A stretch of 64,000 nucleotides of DNA from Heterocephalus glaber (taxonomy: Eukaryota; Chordata; Mammalia; Rodentia; Bathyergidae). Below the pieces are notes generated by a model. That model was not told where the DNA came from. It saw nothing but the letters and a program-made list of their open reading frames with translations, and made no database searches. The stretch is taken from contig NW_004624781.1 in the NCBI RefSeq assembly GCF_000247695.1, positions 12,507,468 through 12,571,467 on the forward strand, written 5' to 3'. This document shows positions 11,313 through 22,245 of this stretch, one piece after another. A program made the position numbers and the translations under genes. Position 1 is the first letter of the stretch. Each line of letters begins with the position of its first letter.

Positions 11313-11423
11313 TTTTTTTGAGACAGGGGCCTGCTAAGGTGCCCAGGCTGAGCTTGAATTTGCAGTCCTCCTGCCTCAGTCTCCCAGAGTGCGGGATTAT
11401 AAACTTGGGCCACCACATTTGGC
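11313..11423 (-). mobile_element. 7SL-derived (B1/Alu-like) SINE, antisense
   Basis: TTTTTTTGAGACAGGGGCCT ... CTGCCTCAGTCTCCCAGAGT ... GGCCACCACATTTGGCT is the reverse complement of a 7SL-type SINE monomer. Confidence 0.8.
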
Positions 11424-11604
11424 TCTGATGCACCCTTGGGCTGACTCTGGCTGTTGTGTTAAGAAGTCTGGCGATAATCCAGCCACTAACCATAGGGGCT
11501 TAGCCTAAGAGGAATAGCAGTAGAAGTTGTGAAAATGGTCGGATTCTGAAAACACTTTTGAAGGTTTAATTTGAAGATTTTTCTGGCAGATTGGGATTGT
11601 TTAT

Positions 11605-11638
11605 GGGAGGGAGAGAGGGAGGGAGAGAGGGAGGGAAG
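11605..11638. repeat. GGGAGAGA purine microsatellite
   Basis: An imperfect tandem of (GAGG)n/(GGGAGAGA)n. Confidence 0.8.
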
Positions 11639-11733
11639 GTGATGTCTGGTAAACAGTAAAAGCTCAACTCATATTTGTGGAAAGAATGAATTATTTCTTT
11701 GCTTATCAGTACACCAAACTTAATAAAGGCAAG

Positions 11734-11824
11734 GCCCGGGGGATTTAGCTCAGTGGTTCTGGCGCCTGCAGCTCAAGCGCAAGGTCCTGAGTTTGATCCC
11801 CGGTATCAAAAAAAAAAAAAAAAA
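11734..11824 (+). mobile_element. ID-type SINE, sense, running into an assembly gap
   Basis: Body from GGATTTAGCTCAGTGG to GATCCCCGGTATC plus an A-tail, cut by N at 11825. The 11-bp left TSD (ataaaggcaag) is at 11723-11733; its partner lies at 12000-12010, beyond the gap and a second SINE piece. Confidence 0.85.
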
Positions 11825-11924
11825 NNNNNNNNNNNNNNNNNNNNNNNNNNNNNNNNNNNNNNNNNNNNNNNNNNNNNNNNNNNNNNNNNNNNNNNNNNNN
11901 NNNNNNNNNNNNNNNNNNNNNNNN
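11825..11924. other. Assembly gap of exactly 100 N
   Basis: A round 100-base N run is typical of a gap of unknown size placed by a scaffolder. It is flanked on both sides by the same SINE 3' half. Confidence 0.95.
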
Positions 11925-11990
11925 CGCCGCCTGCAGCTCAAGCGCAAGGTCCTGAGTTTGATCCCCGGTATCAAAAAAAAAAAAAAAAAC
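11925..11990 (+). mobile_element. Second partial copy of the same ID-type SINE after the gap
   Basis: The sequence from CGCCTGCAGCTCAAGCGCAA to the A-tail is identical to the corresponding part of the copy before the gap, including the unusual GGTATC end. It is followed by the matching right TSD at 12000-12010. Confidence 0.85.
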
Positions 11991-12229
11991 AATGAATACA
12001 TAAAGGCAAGAGCCATATCTTACTAATCTTTGTAATAAATGGTAGACTAAATGGAAGAAATAGGAATAGCGCTTTGTATCAACTGAGGTGCTTAAGGCAG
12101 GCAAAGTATTCATTAGTCTCTCCATTTTTAATCAAAATACTTGACCTCTCCAACTAAATTATGTTACATGTCCCCAAACAAGTTATCGACTGTCTTGTTC
12201 CTCTTTAGAAAAAAAACAAAATCCTCACG

Positions 12230-12298
12230 GCTATAGTTGGGCTTTGTAGTACACCACTGCGGGGCCCTGGGTTTGATCCCTTGCACTGAAAAAAAAAA
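12230..12298 (+). mobile_element. Diverged ID-like SINE
   Basis: CTATAGTTGGGCTTTGTAGT ... CCCTGGGTTTGATCCCTTGC plus an A-tail. The A box is degraded. Confidence 0.6.
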
Positions 12299-13022
12299 TC
12301 ACTCAACCAAGAGAAGTACAACAAGCAGGGCGTGCAGAAAAAATAGTTATTAAAACAATGCTCAATAGTTCATAATAAAAAATAAAGAGGAAATTAAACC
12401 TCAAGAGGTAATACAAACAGCTGCTCAATTCATTAGTAAGGTTTTTCCTTTCCTGAGAAAGGTTAAAGAATCAGATAAGACTCCGTGGAAGGAACAGTCA
12501 GCAGATGCGTTGGTTTAACTGTATGAATTCATTGAACATGGGAGGAATCTGAGCCTTATGAGATGACCTTATGTTATTAAAGAACCCTTCCTATTCTCCT
12601 GAATATATTTCTAGAGAAAAGTTCAATGCTTGAAAAATTCCAGTTAACTTATTCCCCAAAAATGACAAGTTCACAAGCTGTTCTTTGAAGTTTATTTATA
12701 TGAAAAGTTATAACTTACTGTCCATGAAAGCTGTTAGAGCCTGATGATTATGAGGCCAAAGGCCTGGATTCTTTTCTCAGAACGCCGTCCGCATCAGGCA
12801 CCTCTGTGGTAGGGCTGGAGCAGAGTCAGTGTTACACTGTAGGTGAGTTGGCAGTGACCATGACCGAGATCAATGGAGAACACAATGTTTAAAAAAAAGG
12901 AAATCACAGAACTTATGCATAGGAAATTCACGGAGTCACACATAGTAACTCTCAGGGGCACGTCGGCTGCAGAAGAAGTAGATTGTTGATTGAGAGAAAA
13001 CTTGATGGACTGAATGACAATC
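12299..13022. other. Unclassified intergenic sequence
   Basis: No exon or clear repeat is seen before the AK6 retrocopy target site. Confidence 0.5.
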
Positions 13023-13035
13023 AGAAATGAGGAAA
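13023..13035 (+). repeat. Left target-site duplication of the AK6 retrocopy
   Basis: agaaatgaggaaa is repeated exactly at 13894-13906, just after the poly(A). This is the signature of L1-mediated retroposition. Confidence 0.93.
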
Positions 13036-13893
<858 letters not shown>

Positions 13894-13906
13894 AGAAATG
13901 AGGAAA
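13894..13906 (+). repeat. Right target-site duplication of the AK6 retrocopy
   Basis: It is an exact copy of the 13 bases at 13023-13035 and directly follows the poly(A) tract. Confidence 0.93.
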
Positions 13907-14332
13907 CACATGAACAACTCACGCCATGTCAATAGGAACATCGTCCAAATTACCCAGATTAACTTGTACACAAATCACTTTTCAGAACAGATGGTACGTG
14001 AACTAAAGCTGTGCTTTCCTTACTCAAAGGCCATTGTCTATAATTTTACAGCATCTCTCCCTCATTACAAAAGAGGATGAATAGGAGTCAACAATGATCT
14101 CTGGAGTTTCAGAAAGAAACCTGTTTCTCTGAGTAACATTTGGGAGTTGGGGAAGATATATGCATACATACATTGTCTCCCACCAGAAAACATGTAATAT
14201 GGGGCATCACCACTAATGACTCTTTCCATTCACATAGTGAAATAAGGGAGTTTGGACTCAGTGGGCCTACATGTGGAACAGACATCCTGGTTTAGCTAGA
14301 CAGTCCGAGTTTCTTTTCTTTTCTCAGTATAA
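13907..14332. other. Unclassified spacer between the AK6 retrocopy and the GCNT3 3' flank
   Basis: No gene is recognised. Short frames here lack any known content. Confidence 0.45.
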
Positions 14333-14415
14333 TTTTTTTTGGTACCAGGATTCGAACTCAGGACCTTGAGGTTGCAAGGCAGGCAGCGGCACCACTGAGC
14401 TAAATCCCCAGCCCT
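14333..14415 (-). mobile_element. ID-type SINE, antisense
   Basis: T-tract, GGTACCAGGATTCGAACTCA, reverse body to AAATCCCCAGCCC. It is flanked by the near-repeat c(a/g)gtataatt. Confidence 0.92.
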
Positions 14416-14859
14416 CGGTATAATTATTAACAGCATAGCCCCTTCCCCTTTTGAAACATGTTCCAGTTTGCTTAATAAATTATATTCTACTTTACCTAAA
14501 TGGCTGTTTGGAACATTAAGCTTTGGCTGTGGAGCTAGTAAAATCAGCACCATAATTTTTCTAGAAGGACATGGGTGGTCAAACTGGTTAAATCACCTGC
14601 ATTTTCCCTTACAGAAAAGTTATGAATCTGGCAATGCACACAAAATAAGGAGGGCTTTCAATAGTGAAAGAACCAGCTCTGTTCCTTTGCATTCTTTTGA
14701 ATTTGCTATTCATACAGCTTGCCAGGACCACTTTGGATAATGGAAACTCTTTTGCCAGCCACTGGAGATTTTAAATGTCACCAAGAGCTATGAGAAAAAG
14801 TCTCACACATTTTATCTGTTTATACTATTCCTGGCTTATCAGACAAAACATAGAGGTAG
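14416..14859. other. Unclassified sequence downstream of GCNT3
   Basis: Unique-looking DNA past the inferred end of the GCNT3 transcript. A 90-codon frame at 14468-14740 has no recognisable content. Confidence 0.45.
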
Positions 14860-15275
14860 GGCTTTGAATCAGGAGCTATTTATTTTTAAGTTAACAACAC
14901 CAAAGGGAAGGCTCTTTCTTCCCATTTCCCCCCCACCAAGCCTAGAAGCATTAGGAATGTATCTCCACAGAGTTGAAAACCTGATACCAGGCACTCAGCT
15001 GAAATCCAGAGTCCTCTGCCTCCCTTACTCTCCCAAACAGCAGCAGTCCTCATTCTCTCTCTGAGAAAGTCAGCAGAGGAACTATTAGAGAGAGGGACTG
15101 GACAACATCCAGCTGCTGCCAGGGCAGCAATTTGCCAGCTAGCAGGTCTACTTACCCACACCCCAACTGCAGCACGGATTCCAGAGCCCTGGTCCCCCCA
15201 CCCCATGTTGTCCCAGTAGGCTCCAACGTTTGCACATGTTCCAGCCCCACAGGCAGCACTCCTCTGCAGTGTACC
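14860..15275 (-). other. GCNT3: GCNT3 3' untranslated region (inferred)
   Basis: It extends from the stop codon to just past the first AATAAA on the - strand (14879-14884), about 400 nt. The true 3' end may lie further out. Confidence 0.5.
14879..14884 (-). terminator. GCNT3: Candidate GCNT3 polyadenylation signal
   Basis: TTTATT on the + strand is AATAAA on the GCNT3 strand, 392 nt past the stop codon. It is the first canonical hexamer I see. Confidence 0.5.
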
Positions 15276-16589
15276 TCACAGTCCAGTCCCATACATGGCC
15301 TTATAGCGTAGATACTCTTCTAGGCACTGAAGAACATTATCATCCACCTTTGGATCAAACTTGTTGGCCAACAGGTGATGGTTCTGCAGCATCCAATGCA
15401 GGTCCCCAGCCCCATAAATACAGACGGCACGCTGGTGGATTCCAGAGCAAGGGCCGTAAGGTGCCCCTTTGCTGACATCTCCCTCATGTTGCTGCCACTT
15501 GACCAGCCTGGCAATAGAGGTCATATCTGAGATGTCATACTTGTGATGCAAGGGAGAAGAGCCAGGCATCCAAATGGCACGCTGAAGGGTGGCCCAGAGA
15601 TGTTCATCAGGACTGTAGGTGTCTTTTACCCATTCAATCAGTTGTTGGGATTTGGGGTTATTTAAGACATGATGAACGAAGTCTCGAGAAGCCACAATAT
15701 AGGCATTGCCGGTGAACATGGTTACGTTATTGGGAGGAGGATCCTTCCTCTTGTTGGTTTTGTACAATGTGTTCTTCACCACATAGTGATATTTCCAGCG
15801 GAGTTTTTTGTATTCACTAGGTATTTCTGACTCCATACTGTTCTTCCCATTCAACATCTTAAGGGCCCGGACCATCTCAGCATTGGTCTTTATAGGAAAG
15901 TCTGTCCCACAGGTATTCAGTAAGTATTTCCAAGGCACCGAGCTCTGCAGCAAGTCCTCCATACAGTTCAGGTCGGCTTGCACCCTGGACCAGGAAGCAT
16001 AAACCACTGGAACCAGCTTGCTGGCTATGAAGACATTTGGAAAGCATGAAGCAATCGCCCCAACTGCCTCTTTGAACGCTTCTGGAGACTTCTCGTCCAC
16101 GTGGATACAGTATATATTCTGAGGGGCATACACAGCTCGAAGCAGCCTCTCAAAGTTTTCAATTTTCTCATGAACCACCATGGAGTATGCAATAGGGAAG
16201 TCTAACTCTTCTCTGCTCGTCGAGAAATGCAGGAACCTCCTTTGGGCCTTAAATTCCTCACAGTCTCTGGTCATAGTGATATAGTCAGCATCTGAGAAAG
16301 GCTGCCGATTCTTCTTGACCTCCAAGTTATTCAGAACAGCCTGGATCACTGCTTCCTGGTCCCCTCTGGTGACCCCCGAACAGTTGATGGACCTCTTTGC
16401 TGGCAGCCTCAAGGATTCGTACAAGATATTCCTACAGTACTGGGTGAGAAGTTCCTTGGAGTCCAAATACAGCTGATCAAAATCACACTTCAGTCTGAGA
16501 GAAAGTCTCAAAGCAACAATGGCCAGCACCATGTAACAGCCCAGGACCCACACGTGATAATTCCGTCTGAGTTTCTTCCATGTAATCAT
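15276..16589 (-). CDS. GCNT3: GCNT3, core 2/core 4 beta-1,6-N-acetylglucosaminyltransferase (mucin type)
   Basis: This Golgi type II membrane enzyme (GT14 'Branch' family) transfers GlcNAc from UDP-GlcNAc in beta-1,6 linkage to GalNAc of core 1 and core 3 O-glycans, making core 2 and core 4 branches on mucins, and has I-branching activity. The uninterrupted frame gives 437 residues, against 438 in human by my recollection. Layout: basic cytosolic tail 1-10, membrane anchor ~13-31 ([19 protein letters not shown]), stem to ~130, catalytic domain from [20 protein letters not shown] (131-150). Also visible are HVDEKSPE (163-170), [10 protein letters not shown] (225-234), [13 protein letters not shown] (293-305) and [11 protein letters not shown] (325-335), with the probable catalytic Glu at 329. 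Cysteines at 70, 110, 161, 182, 209, 227, 381, 390 and 422 fit the family's disulphides. N-glycan sequons are at Asn69 and Asn288. The ATG at 16589 (A at -3) matches the family start MITWKK; another in-frame ATG lies six bases upstream. The coding region is one exon, and non-coding 5' exons were not found. Known expression is in mucus-secreting tissue. Confidence 0.97.
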   Translation of the reverse strand: MITWKKLRRNYHVWVLGCYMVLAIVALRLSLRLKCDFDQLYLDSKELLTQYCRNILYESLRLPAKRSINCSGVTRGDQEAVIQAVLNNLEVKKNRQPFSDADYITMTRDCEEFKAQRRFLHFSTSREELDFPIAYSMVVHEKIENFERLLRAVYAPQNIYCIHVDEKSPEAFKEAVGAIASCFPNVFIASKLVPVVYASWSRVQADLNCMEDLLQSSVPWKYLLNTCGTDFPIKTNAEMVRALKMLNGKNSMESEIPSEYKKLRWKYHYVVKNTLYKTNKRKDPPPNNVTMFTGNAYIVASRDFVHHVLNNPKSQQLIEWVKDTYSPDEHLWATLQRAIWMPGSSPLHHKYDISDMTSIARLVKWQQHEGDVSKGAPYGPCSGIHQRAVCIYGAGDLHWMLQNHHLLANKFDPKVDDNVLQCLEEYLRYKAMYGTGL

Positions 16590-17093
16590 CTTCATAGAAC
16601 AGGAGACCAGTGCACACGGGGAGCAGATGGGGGACAGACTCCTTGGATGGAACAAAATGCCTCCAGTTACAAACTAACCATGCACACATTCATGGGAATG
16701 TCAACTTCAACTCGGAACTGATAGCAAACTAGGTATTTCTGCTCTACACAAACATCCTCAACAAAGACCTGCCTGGGAGATTTTCACACCTGGCTTCCTA
16801 TTGGAGCTCTATAACCTGACCCTGCAAAGTAGCTGACCACACTGGATCAGGATCCGGCTCCACCTCCACATCAGGAACAGACAGGGAACCAGCTGAACAC
16901 TTGCTGACGTTAAGGTGTAATTAGAGAAGTCCCCACCCTTCATTGCTTAATTCTTGCTCCAACCCCTACAGCCCTAGAACGGAGCTCTTATCTGGAGTCT
17001 CCAGCTCTTAGTGAGTTTGGAGATAAAATCCATGAAATTCAGACTTGGCACCAATTCTAGAAGTCTAAAAGTCCTTTTAAAAGCACAACTACA
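16590..17093 (-). promoter_or_regulatory. GCNT3: 5' flank of the GCNT3 coding exon
   Basis: Unique sequence immediately upstream of the start codon. It has pyrimidine-rich stretches followed by AG on the - strand (for example just before the ATG, and near 16636) that could serve as the splice acceptor of the coding exon. No TATA box or transcript start is evident, so promoter function is not shown. Confidence 0.3.
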
Positions 17094-17186
17094 GGCTAGG
17101 GGTGTGGTTCAGTGCTAGAATTTTCGTCTAATATGCAGAAGGTCCTGAATTCAATCCCTAGCAACCATAAAAAAAGCAAGAATTTT
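17094..17186 (+). mobile_element. ID-like SINE, sense, diverged
   Basis: GGCTAGGGGTGTGGTTCAGT ... CTGAATTCAATCCCTAGCAA with an A-rich tail. It is the host of the antisense SINE that follows. Confidence 0.75.
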
Positions 17187-17271
17187 TTTTTGGAGGGGGG
17201 GGCGGGAATCGAACTCAGGTCCTCGCACTTGTGAGGCAGGCAGTGGAACCGCTGAGTTAAATCCCCGGCCA
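17187..17271 (-). mobile_element. ID-type SINE, antisense, inserted in the tail of another SINE
   Basis: T-tract and G-rich start, then GAATCGAACTCAGGTCC through AAATCCCCGGCC. The flanking aaaagcaaga sequence is repeated on both sides. Confidence 0.88.
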
Positions 17272-17433
17272 CAAAAGCAAGATTTTTTAAAAAAGGAAAC
17301 GTACATTTCTTGCTTCTATTTGGCAATTTATATATTAAGAGCATATTTATATATGCTTTTCAACACATATAATTCAATAGCCACATGTGGTGTCTAGGCA
17401 ACCTTTTTTAAAAGTGTCCTTAAAGAAGTACAA

Positions 17434-17647
17434 ATGAAGCCAGGCCCAAGGGTGCATGCCTGTAATTTCAGCAACTTGGGAGGCTGAGGCAGGAGCACCT
17501 CAAGTTCAAGGCCAACCTTGGCAACTTACGAAGACTTTGTCTCAAAATAAAATTTAAAAAGGGACTGGGGATGTAGCCCAGTAGTAGAGTGATTTCCTAC
17601 CTTGCATGTGACCCTGAATTCAATCCCCAGCCCTGAAAAAAAAAAAG
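17434..17647 (+). mobile_element. Composite B1 + ID SINE
   Basis: 7SL-like half (GCATGCCTGTAATTTCAGCA, GGGAGGCTGAGGCAGGAGCA, ... GTCTCAAAATAAAATT), then an ID half (GGGACTGGGGATGTAGCCCA ... GAATTCAATCCCCAGCCC) plus A-tail. This is a well-kept dimer. Confidence 0.88.
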
Positions 17648-17734
17648 GACAAAGTTGATATTATCCATAAAATGCACTATAAGCATTGACATACTCCATC
17701 AAATTTAAAATATATCTCCACTCAGGGACAAATA

Positions 17735-17880
17735 ACTGTGTGTACAATATTTCATGAGTGCCTTCTATGGATAAGAGATTTACATTGTTCCATTTAATTT
17801 TCACAACTAACTAGGCTTCTTTTCTAAACAGAAAAACAGAAGCCAAATAACTTACTGAATACTACACATGTTATGAGAAG
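17735..17880 (+). mobile_element. MIR-like SINE remnant
   Basis: GAGTGCCTTCTATGGATAAG ... TTTACATTGTTCCATTTAAT ... TTCACAACTAACTAGGC follows the MIR core order. Confidence 0.5.
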
Positions 17881-18793
17881 AAAATGCAGGACTTCCTTCC
17901 ACTCTCCCTCCCCTGAATCTTTTCATCCACAAGCCTAATGTTTGTCCCACCAAATCACACCCACTTTCTAAATAAAACACAGAGTACTCAGTACCACCAA
18001 AGAAAACTAGATATTACAGGGGAAAAAACAAAATGTCGCACATGCATATAGCAATGATTATTTTTCCCTTGTTACTTCTCCTTCTAAGCTTAAAATTGTA
18101 TCCTCTTTAATAATAACAGTTATGTGAATCTAAGAGGAAGAAAAATGAAAAATTAAGAACACACTAACCTTTAGCAGCTTCTTTTTGGCCGAAGGAAGAT
18201 TTCTCATTAGGGTACGACTCTGTTTTCCAGTGAAGACAGGTTGGGTTCCAGGGAAAGAAACGTAAACACCATATCCTACGGCCTTCCTTCTCCTAAACCT
18301 TCAAAATATATTTTCTGACATTCACAAGACACCCAAGAAACAGATTCAGGGTCCTCTTTAATCTCTGCAAGGTAGAGAACACCAGGGAGCTCTGTCACCT
18401 TTAGGCTTCCTGCTCTCGGATAAGGGAGCAACCTCAGATACATCATTCAGGAGCAGATTCTCAAGCAGGAATCTTTAGGGGAGGAGAGTGAGGCAGAGAA
18501 AAAAATCCTGGCACTATCTGAAGGCAAGCAAGCATTTCAGCCAGAACAGCCAGTATATGGCTATGCTCTGCTGCCATGAAGCTATTCACAAGGCCTGACA
18601 CTGCTCATACAAGAATTTAAGAGTCTTTCCTTCTCCACCCAACAAGGAACCATAGAAACAACAGGGGTGCCCTGCCTCCTTGTGTTTGGGAGTAACAGTC
18701 ACTCCATGTTCCTTGAATATCACAAATAAGAGGCACTAAAAATACTCTCAAGATTTTTTGTTATTTTCCCAAAAAAAATAAAATTAATGAAAG
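17881..18793. other. Unclassified sequence 5' of GCNT3
   Basis: No exon is identified. It would be a reasonable place for a non-coding GCNT3 5' exon, but nothing in the sequence proves one. Confidence 0.4.
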
Positions 18794-18808
18794 CCAGAGT
18801 TCATTCTT

Positions 18809-19032
18809 TTTTTTCCCCTTGCCTTGTAATTTTTTTTATTCATTAAGTTTATTGGTACATTTTAGGTATACAATATGATGACATTCATCTTGGGGAACTT
18901 GTACCTTTACAAGATGTATCTTGGTTCTTACTTTTTCCCCATTCCCCTGCCCTCCCTTCAACCCCTCCACCCTCCCTATTTACAAAGACTTTCTGTTTTT
19001 TCCTTTTCTCATATTATTCCTTTCCCTTCTTT
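18809..19032 (-). mobile_element. 5'-truncated L1 insertion, antisense, with 15-bp TSD
   Basis: It starts with a T-tract (reverse A-tail), then TTTATTGGTACATTTTAGGT and the reverse L1 3' UTR with its pyrimidine-rich tract. An exact 15-bp TSD (ccagagttcattctt) lies at 18794-18808 and 19033-19047, so the insertion is complete and fairly recent. Confidence 0.92.
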
Positions 19033-19072
19033 CCAGAGTTCATTCTTCAAAGGAAATTGCTAAAAATGTGTG

Positions 19073-19143
19073 GGGGCTGAGGATGTGACTCAGTGGTGGA
19101 GTGCTCGCCTGACCTGTGTGAGTTCCTGGGGTCAATCCCTAGG
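19073..19143 (+). mobile_element. Older ID-like SINE
   Basis: GGGGCTGAGGATGTGACTCA, GTGGAGTGCTCGCCTGACC and GGGGTCAATCCCTAGGGAG follow the ID order but lack the GGTACC tail of the abundant subfamily. Confidence 0.65.
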
Positions 19144-19624
19144 GAGGGAGCAGGGGCCGGGGAGATGAACGAGAAACGTGTTGCTCCAGGTCAGTAGAGG
19201 GTGAGCTAGAACTGTTAGTCAAGTCTTTCTAGAGAGAAGAAAGGGGGACCTCAATGACCTAAGGATTTTGAGGGCATTTCCTGGAGAAGAACTAGTATTG
19301 TGCCGAGAACTCTCCATGATTCTCCCCTCCTCCTCCTCCCTCCCCCCTTCCCCTCCGGTCCTCTCTTTTCTCTTCTCCAGACTGTGGAGGGTGGGTGGGA
19401 AGAAGGGAAAGGGAAGGGAGAAAACAGAAGATATCCACAGGAGTCCAGAGTATAAAGATCTCCCTCACTACTATCTGAGAAACCAGGGTTCTGACTGGGT
19501 CTGCCGTCCTTCCCTACCTCATCTCCAACGGCTTCCCAAGAGCAGCACTCCCAGCCAACATCTTAGAGCCACGACACATTGAGCACTTAACTAAGTATAA
19601 AGTTAAGTAAATAACTGAGAAAGT
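19144..19624. other. Unclassified sequence with a polypyrimidine stretch
   Basis: A C/T-rich tract at ~19320-19378 is followed by a G/A-rich one at ~19383-19432. No gene is recognised. Confidence 0.45.
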
Positions 19625-19995
19625 GGGAGAAGGCGACGGCGTCGTCGAGTTATTCACTCGGCTGTACCAACCGCTGGGAGCAGCCACCAGTCAGCCTGAA
19701 GGAATTATGGGTGGACCTGGAAATTACTAATTTAACATTTCCGTAGAGGGGCCCCAAAAAGCTGAAAGTACGCACCTCTGAAAGGGGTGTGCCGAGGCCT
19801 CCTGGGCTGCCTTGCAGACCAAGATATCGTGGTCTGCCAGATACTGCAGCCACCATAAACGGCTTTAACAAGATAGACAGCCGTTGACGGGGCCAGGCAA
19901 TATACCGGAAATATTTGTTAAGGACACCGGAAGTCCTGCCTCTGGCCTGCCAGTCTTCCTCCAACACCTTGGTAGAGCCTGACTCTCTCATCATT
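19625..19995. promoter_or_regulatory. CpG-enriched segment with an ETS-type motif, candidate promoter
   Basis: It contains about 14 CpG dinucleotides (for example GGCGACGGCGTCGTCGAG near 19632) in otherwise CpG-poor DNA. ACCGGAAGT at ~19926 is a canonical ETS/GABP-type site, and a second CCGGAA lies at ~19904. It is 3.1-3.4 kb upstream of the GCNT3 start codon. A 114-codon frame runs through it on the - strand without any recognisable domain. Confidence 0.35.
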
Positions 19996-20542
19996 AAGTG
20001 AGTATGGAGGGGTAGGCTTTATCTGAGGACGTAAGGTAATGATGAAAATTAAAATTAGTTACCCTCTTGATAAGGGAAATTGTTTGCACCGTCCCCAATG
20101 CTCTCAGACAAGAGGTCTGAGAAGGTCATTAGCACCCCTACTTCTGTAGGCCCCAACTCCACAGGCTCTGTCTTCTGCCAGCTTCCCAGTTATAAGTGGA
20201 GAAGAGAGAATAGAAAGTCTGGAAAGGGACACAGGAAGATCAAGGTCCAGGCAATGTGCTGAGATCAATCAAGAGCTTGGAAAAGTGGCCAGCAGATTCC
20301 ACCCCTTAATTCTGTGATGGCCCTGAAGTGAAGATGGGACATTGGCAAGAGAGAGGAAGGGCCCATTTTTGAGCAACTGGGATCCCAGGCAGAAACCCAG
20401 ACCTGAAGCATGAGGCCTTTCTTTAGGGTTCCTTGCTCCTGCTGAGGACCGAAAATAGAGCCAGGTGATCCTTGGGGCAAATTTCTCCAAAGGTCCAGGA
20501 CTACATGAAGACATTTAGATGTCCACATGCTAAAAACATGGT
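19996..20542. other. Unclassified sequence
   Basis: No exon or repeat family is recognised. The ~130-codon - strand frame ending at 20663 runs into an ID SINE and is not a gene. Confidence 0.45.
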
Positions 20543-20624
20543 GGTGCTGGGGACTTAGCTCAGTGATTCTGCTGACTGCCTCGCAAGCGCAAGGTCCCAA
20601 GTTCGATCCCCGGTACCAAAAAAA
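20543..20624 (+). mobile_element. ID-type SINE, sense
   Basis: GCTGGGGACTTAGCTCAGTG, CAAGTTCGATCCCCGGTACC and a short A-tail. Confidence 0.92.
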
Positions 20625-20971
20625 CAGATGGGATCCCTCAAATATCCAAAGCAAAACCAACATTAAACCAGATACTTGTAAGTGTAAGGAAGTTTTCTCT
20701 CAATGACTACTATGATGTTGTTTATGAAATAGCAAACTCTTCCCATCAAGACTCCTAAATCCTTTTCTCCTAATCATTAGTGTAGCCTGTCTATTGGACA
20801 AATAGCTTTGAAAGGATACAAGTGTCAGTTGTAAAAAAGAGGAAAACTATGCCAGGGTCATTGGGCTGCCTTTGGGAGAAGCCAGTGGAATTTAGTGTTA
20901 ACCTCAGTGGAGCTTCTGGGGACTCCACAGTCCCAAAAACAGGGTCAGAGAAGGGCCTAGGTATCAAGTAT

Positions 20972-21076
20972 CTTTTTTTTTTTCTTTTTCCTTTTTTTTT
21001 TGGTACCAGGGATCATACTTGGGTCCTTGTGCTTGTGAGGCAGGCACCGGAAAACACTGAGCTAAATCCTCAGCCC
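20972..21076 (-). mobile_element. ID-type SINE, antisense, with long T/C-interrupted tail
   Basis: A T-rich tract broken by C, GGTACCAGGGATCATACTTG, reverse body to AAATCCTCAGCCC. The tail is unusually long (~28 bp). Confidence 0.9.
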
Positions 21077-21734
21077 TAGGTATCTATTTTTAAACTGAAA
21101 TTAGCTACCATATCTTTTACTTTTTTATTAAGGTGGCATTTAACTCTGCTTTGTTTCAGCTCCAAAGTCTGAGAATCTGTTTCCTCTTAGCACTTATAAT
21201 CAAAAGTGTCAGCAGAATTCCAAGGCTTTCCATAATAAAAAAGGCTGCTTGTAGGGTGGTGGCCATGAGCTTCAAGGGCCATGAGTAACAGGTCATCCTG
21301 TGACCCTTAGGGAAACAAATATGATTCAGAGAGGCAGGAAGTGAGAATAGATGAATGGGAAAACCAGGTTAATATGTTGCTTCTTAGGCCAGAACTGGGG
21401 TTTGAGAGACTGAAGTGGTGAAGGAGATGGGGTGGATGTATTCCGAGCTCCGGCCTTGCTTAGTGTTCCAGCACAGGGGCTCTCGGTGGAGATGGGCTCA
21501 TTAGCTCTGGCCACAGAGAAGTAGTTAACAGACCCGGTGTTGATAACTTTGTTTTCAGTCAGGGCTGTAAAGTGAGGCGCATGAGAGAGTTGCAATTTAC
21601 TTAAAGATCACACTGTTGTTCCTCCTTAGATCTCTACCCACTGTCTGCAGCCAGAGCTCCTGGAGGGCTCTCCTGGACATACTACCCTTGGCCTGGGGTA
21701 AAAGAGACTAAAACTAGAAATTAGATTCCATTAG
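21077..21734. other. Unclassified sequence
   Basis: No recognisable exon or repeat. A GT-rich/CpG-poor stretch precedes the L1 cluster. Confidence 0.45.
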
Positions 21735-22245
21735 ATCCAGCTATTCCCCCCTAGGTACTTCCCAAAAGAGTTGTATATCATTTTACAGTGATACATGCAT
21801 ACCCACATTTATAGCAGCACAACTCATAATAGCTAAAGCTTGGAAGCAGCCTATATATCCATCAATAGATGAATGGATAGAAAACATGGTATTTACATGC
21901 AATGGAGTACTACTCTGTCATAAAGAGATAAACTTGAGCCATTTATAGGAAAATGGATGCACCTTGAGACCATAATGTTAAGTGAAATAAACCAGACACA
22001 CAAGCTTAAATATCATGTGGTTTCTCTTATTCGAGAAACCCAAATTATAAAGAGCCAAATAAAAACTAGATAATTGGAAGTAGGGAGATAGGTTTTTATC
22101 AAATGGAAAGGGAATCAAGGAGGAGGGGTTAGAGGAAAGAAAGGGGATGAAAAAAGGAATTAAGATGTGTTATGTACATGTACCAACTCCACACAAGGAA
22201 TGTAAACATTACATGCTGCAAATATGTACTAACAAAAAGAAAAAA
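21735..22245 (+). mobile_element. L1 ORF2 end and 3' UTR, sense
   Basis: CAGCTATTCCCCCCTAGGTA, ATAGCAGCACAACTCATAAT, GGAAGCAGCCTATATATCCA, GGAGTACTACTCTGTCATAA, then a G/A-rich UTR and the 3' end ATGTACTAAC plus A-rich tail. It is frame-broken. Confidence 0.85.

Noticed and set aside
11699..12125. Long frames across the 100-N gap
   Set aside because: They are artefacts of translating N and two SINE copies.
16596..16655. Extension of the GCNT3 frame upstream of the two ATGs
   Set aside because: There is no ATG in the extension, and the family N-terminus starts at the ATG at 16589. This stretch is 5' UTR or intron.
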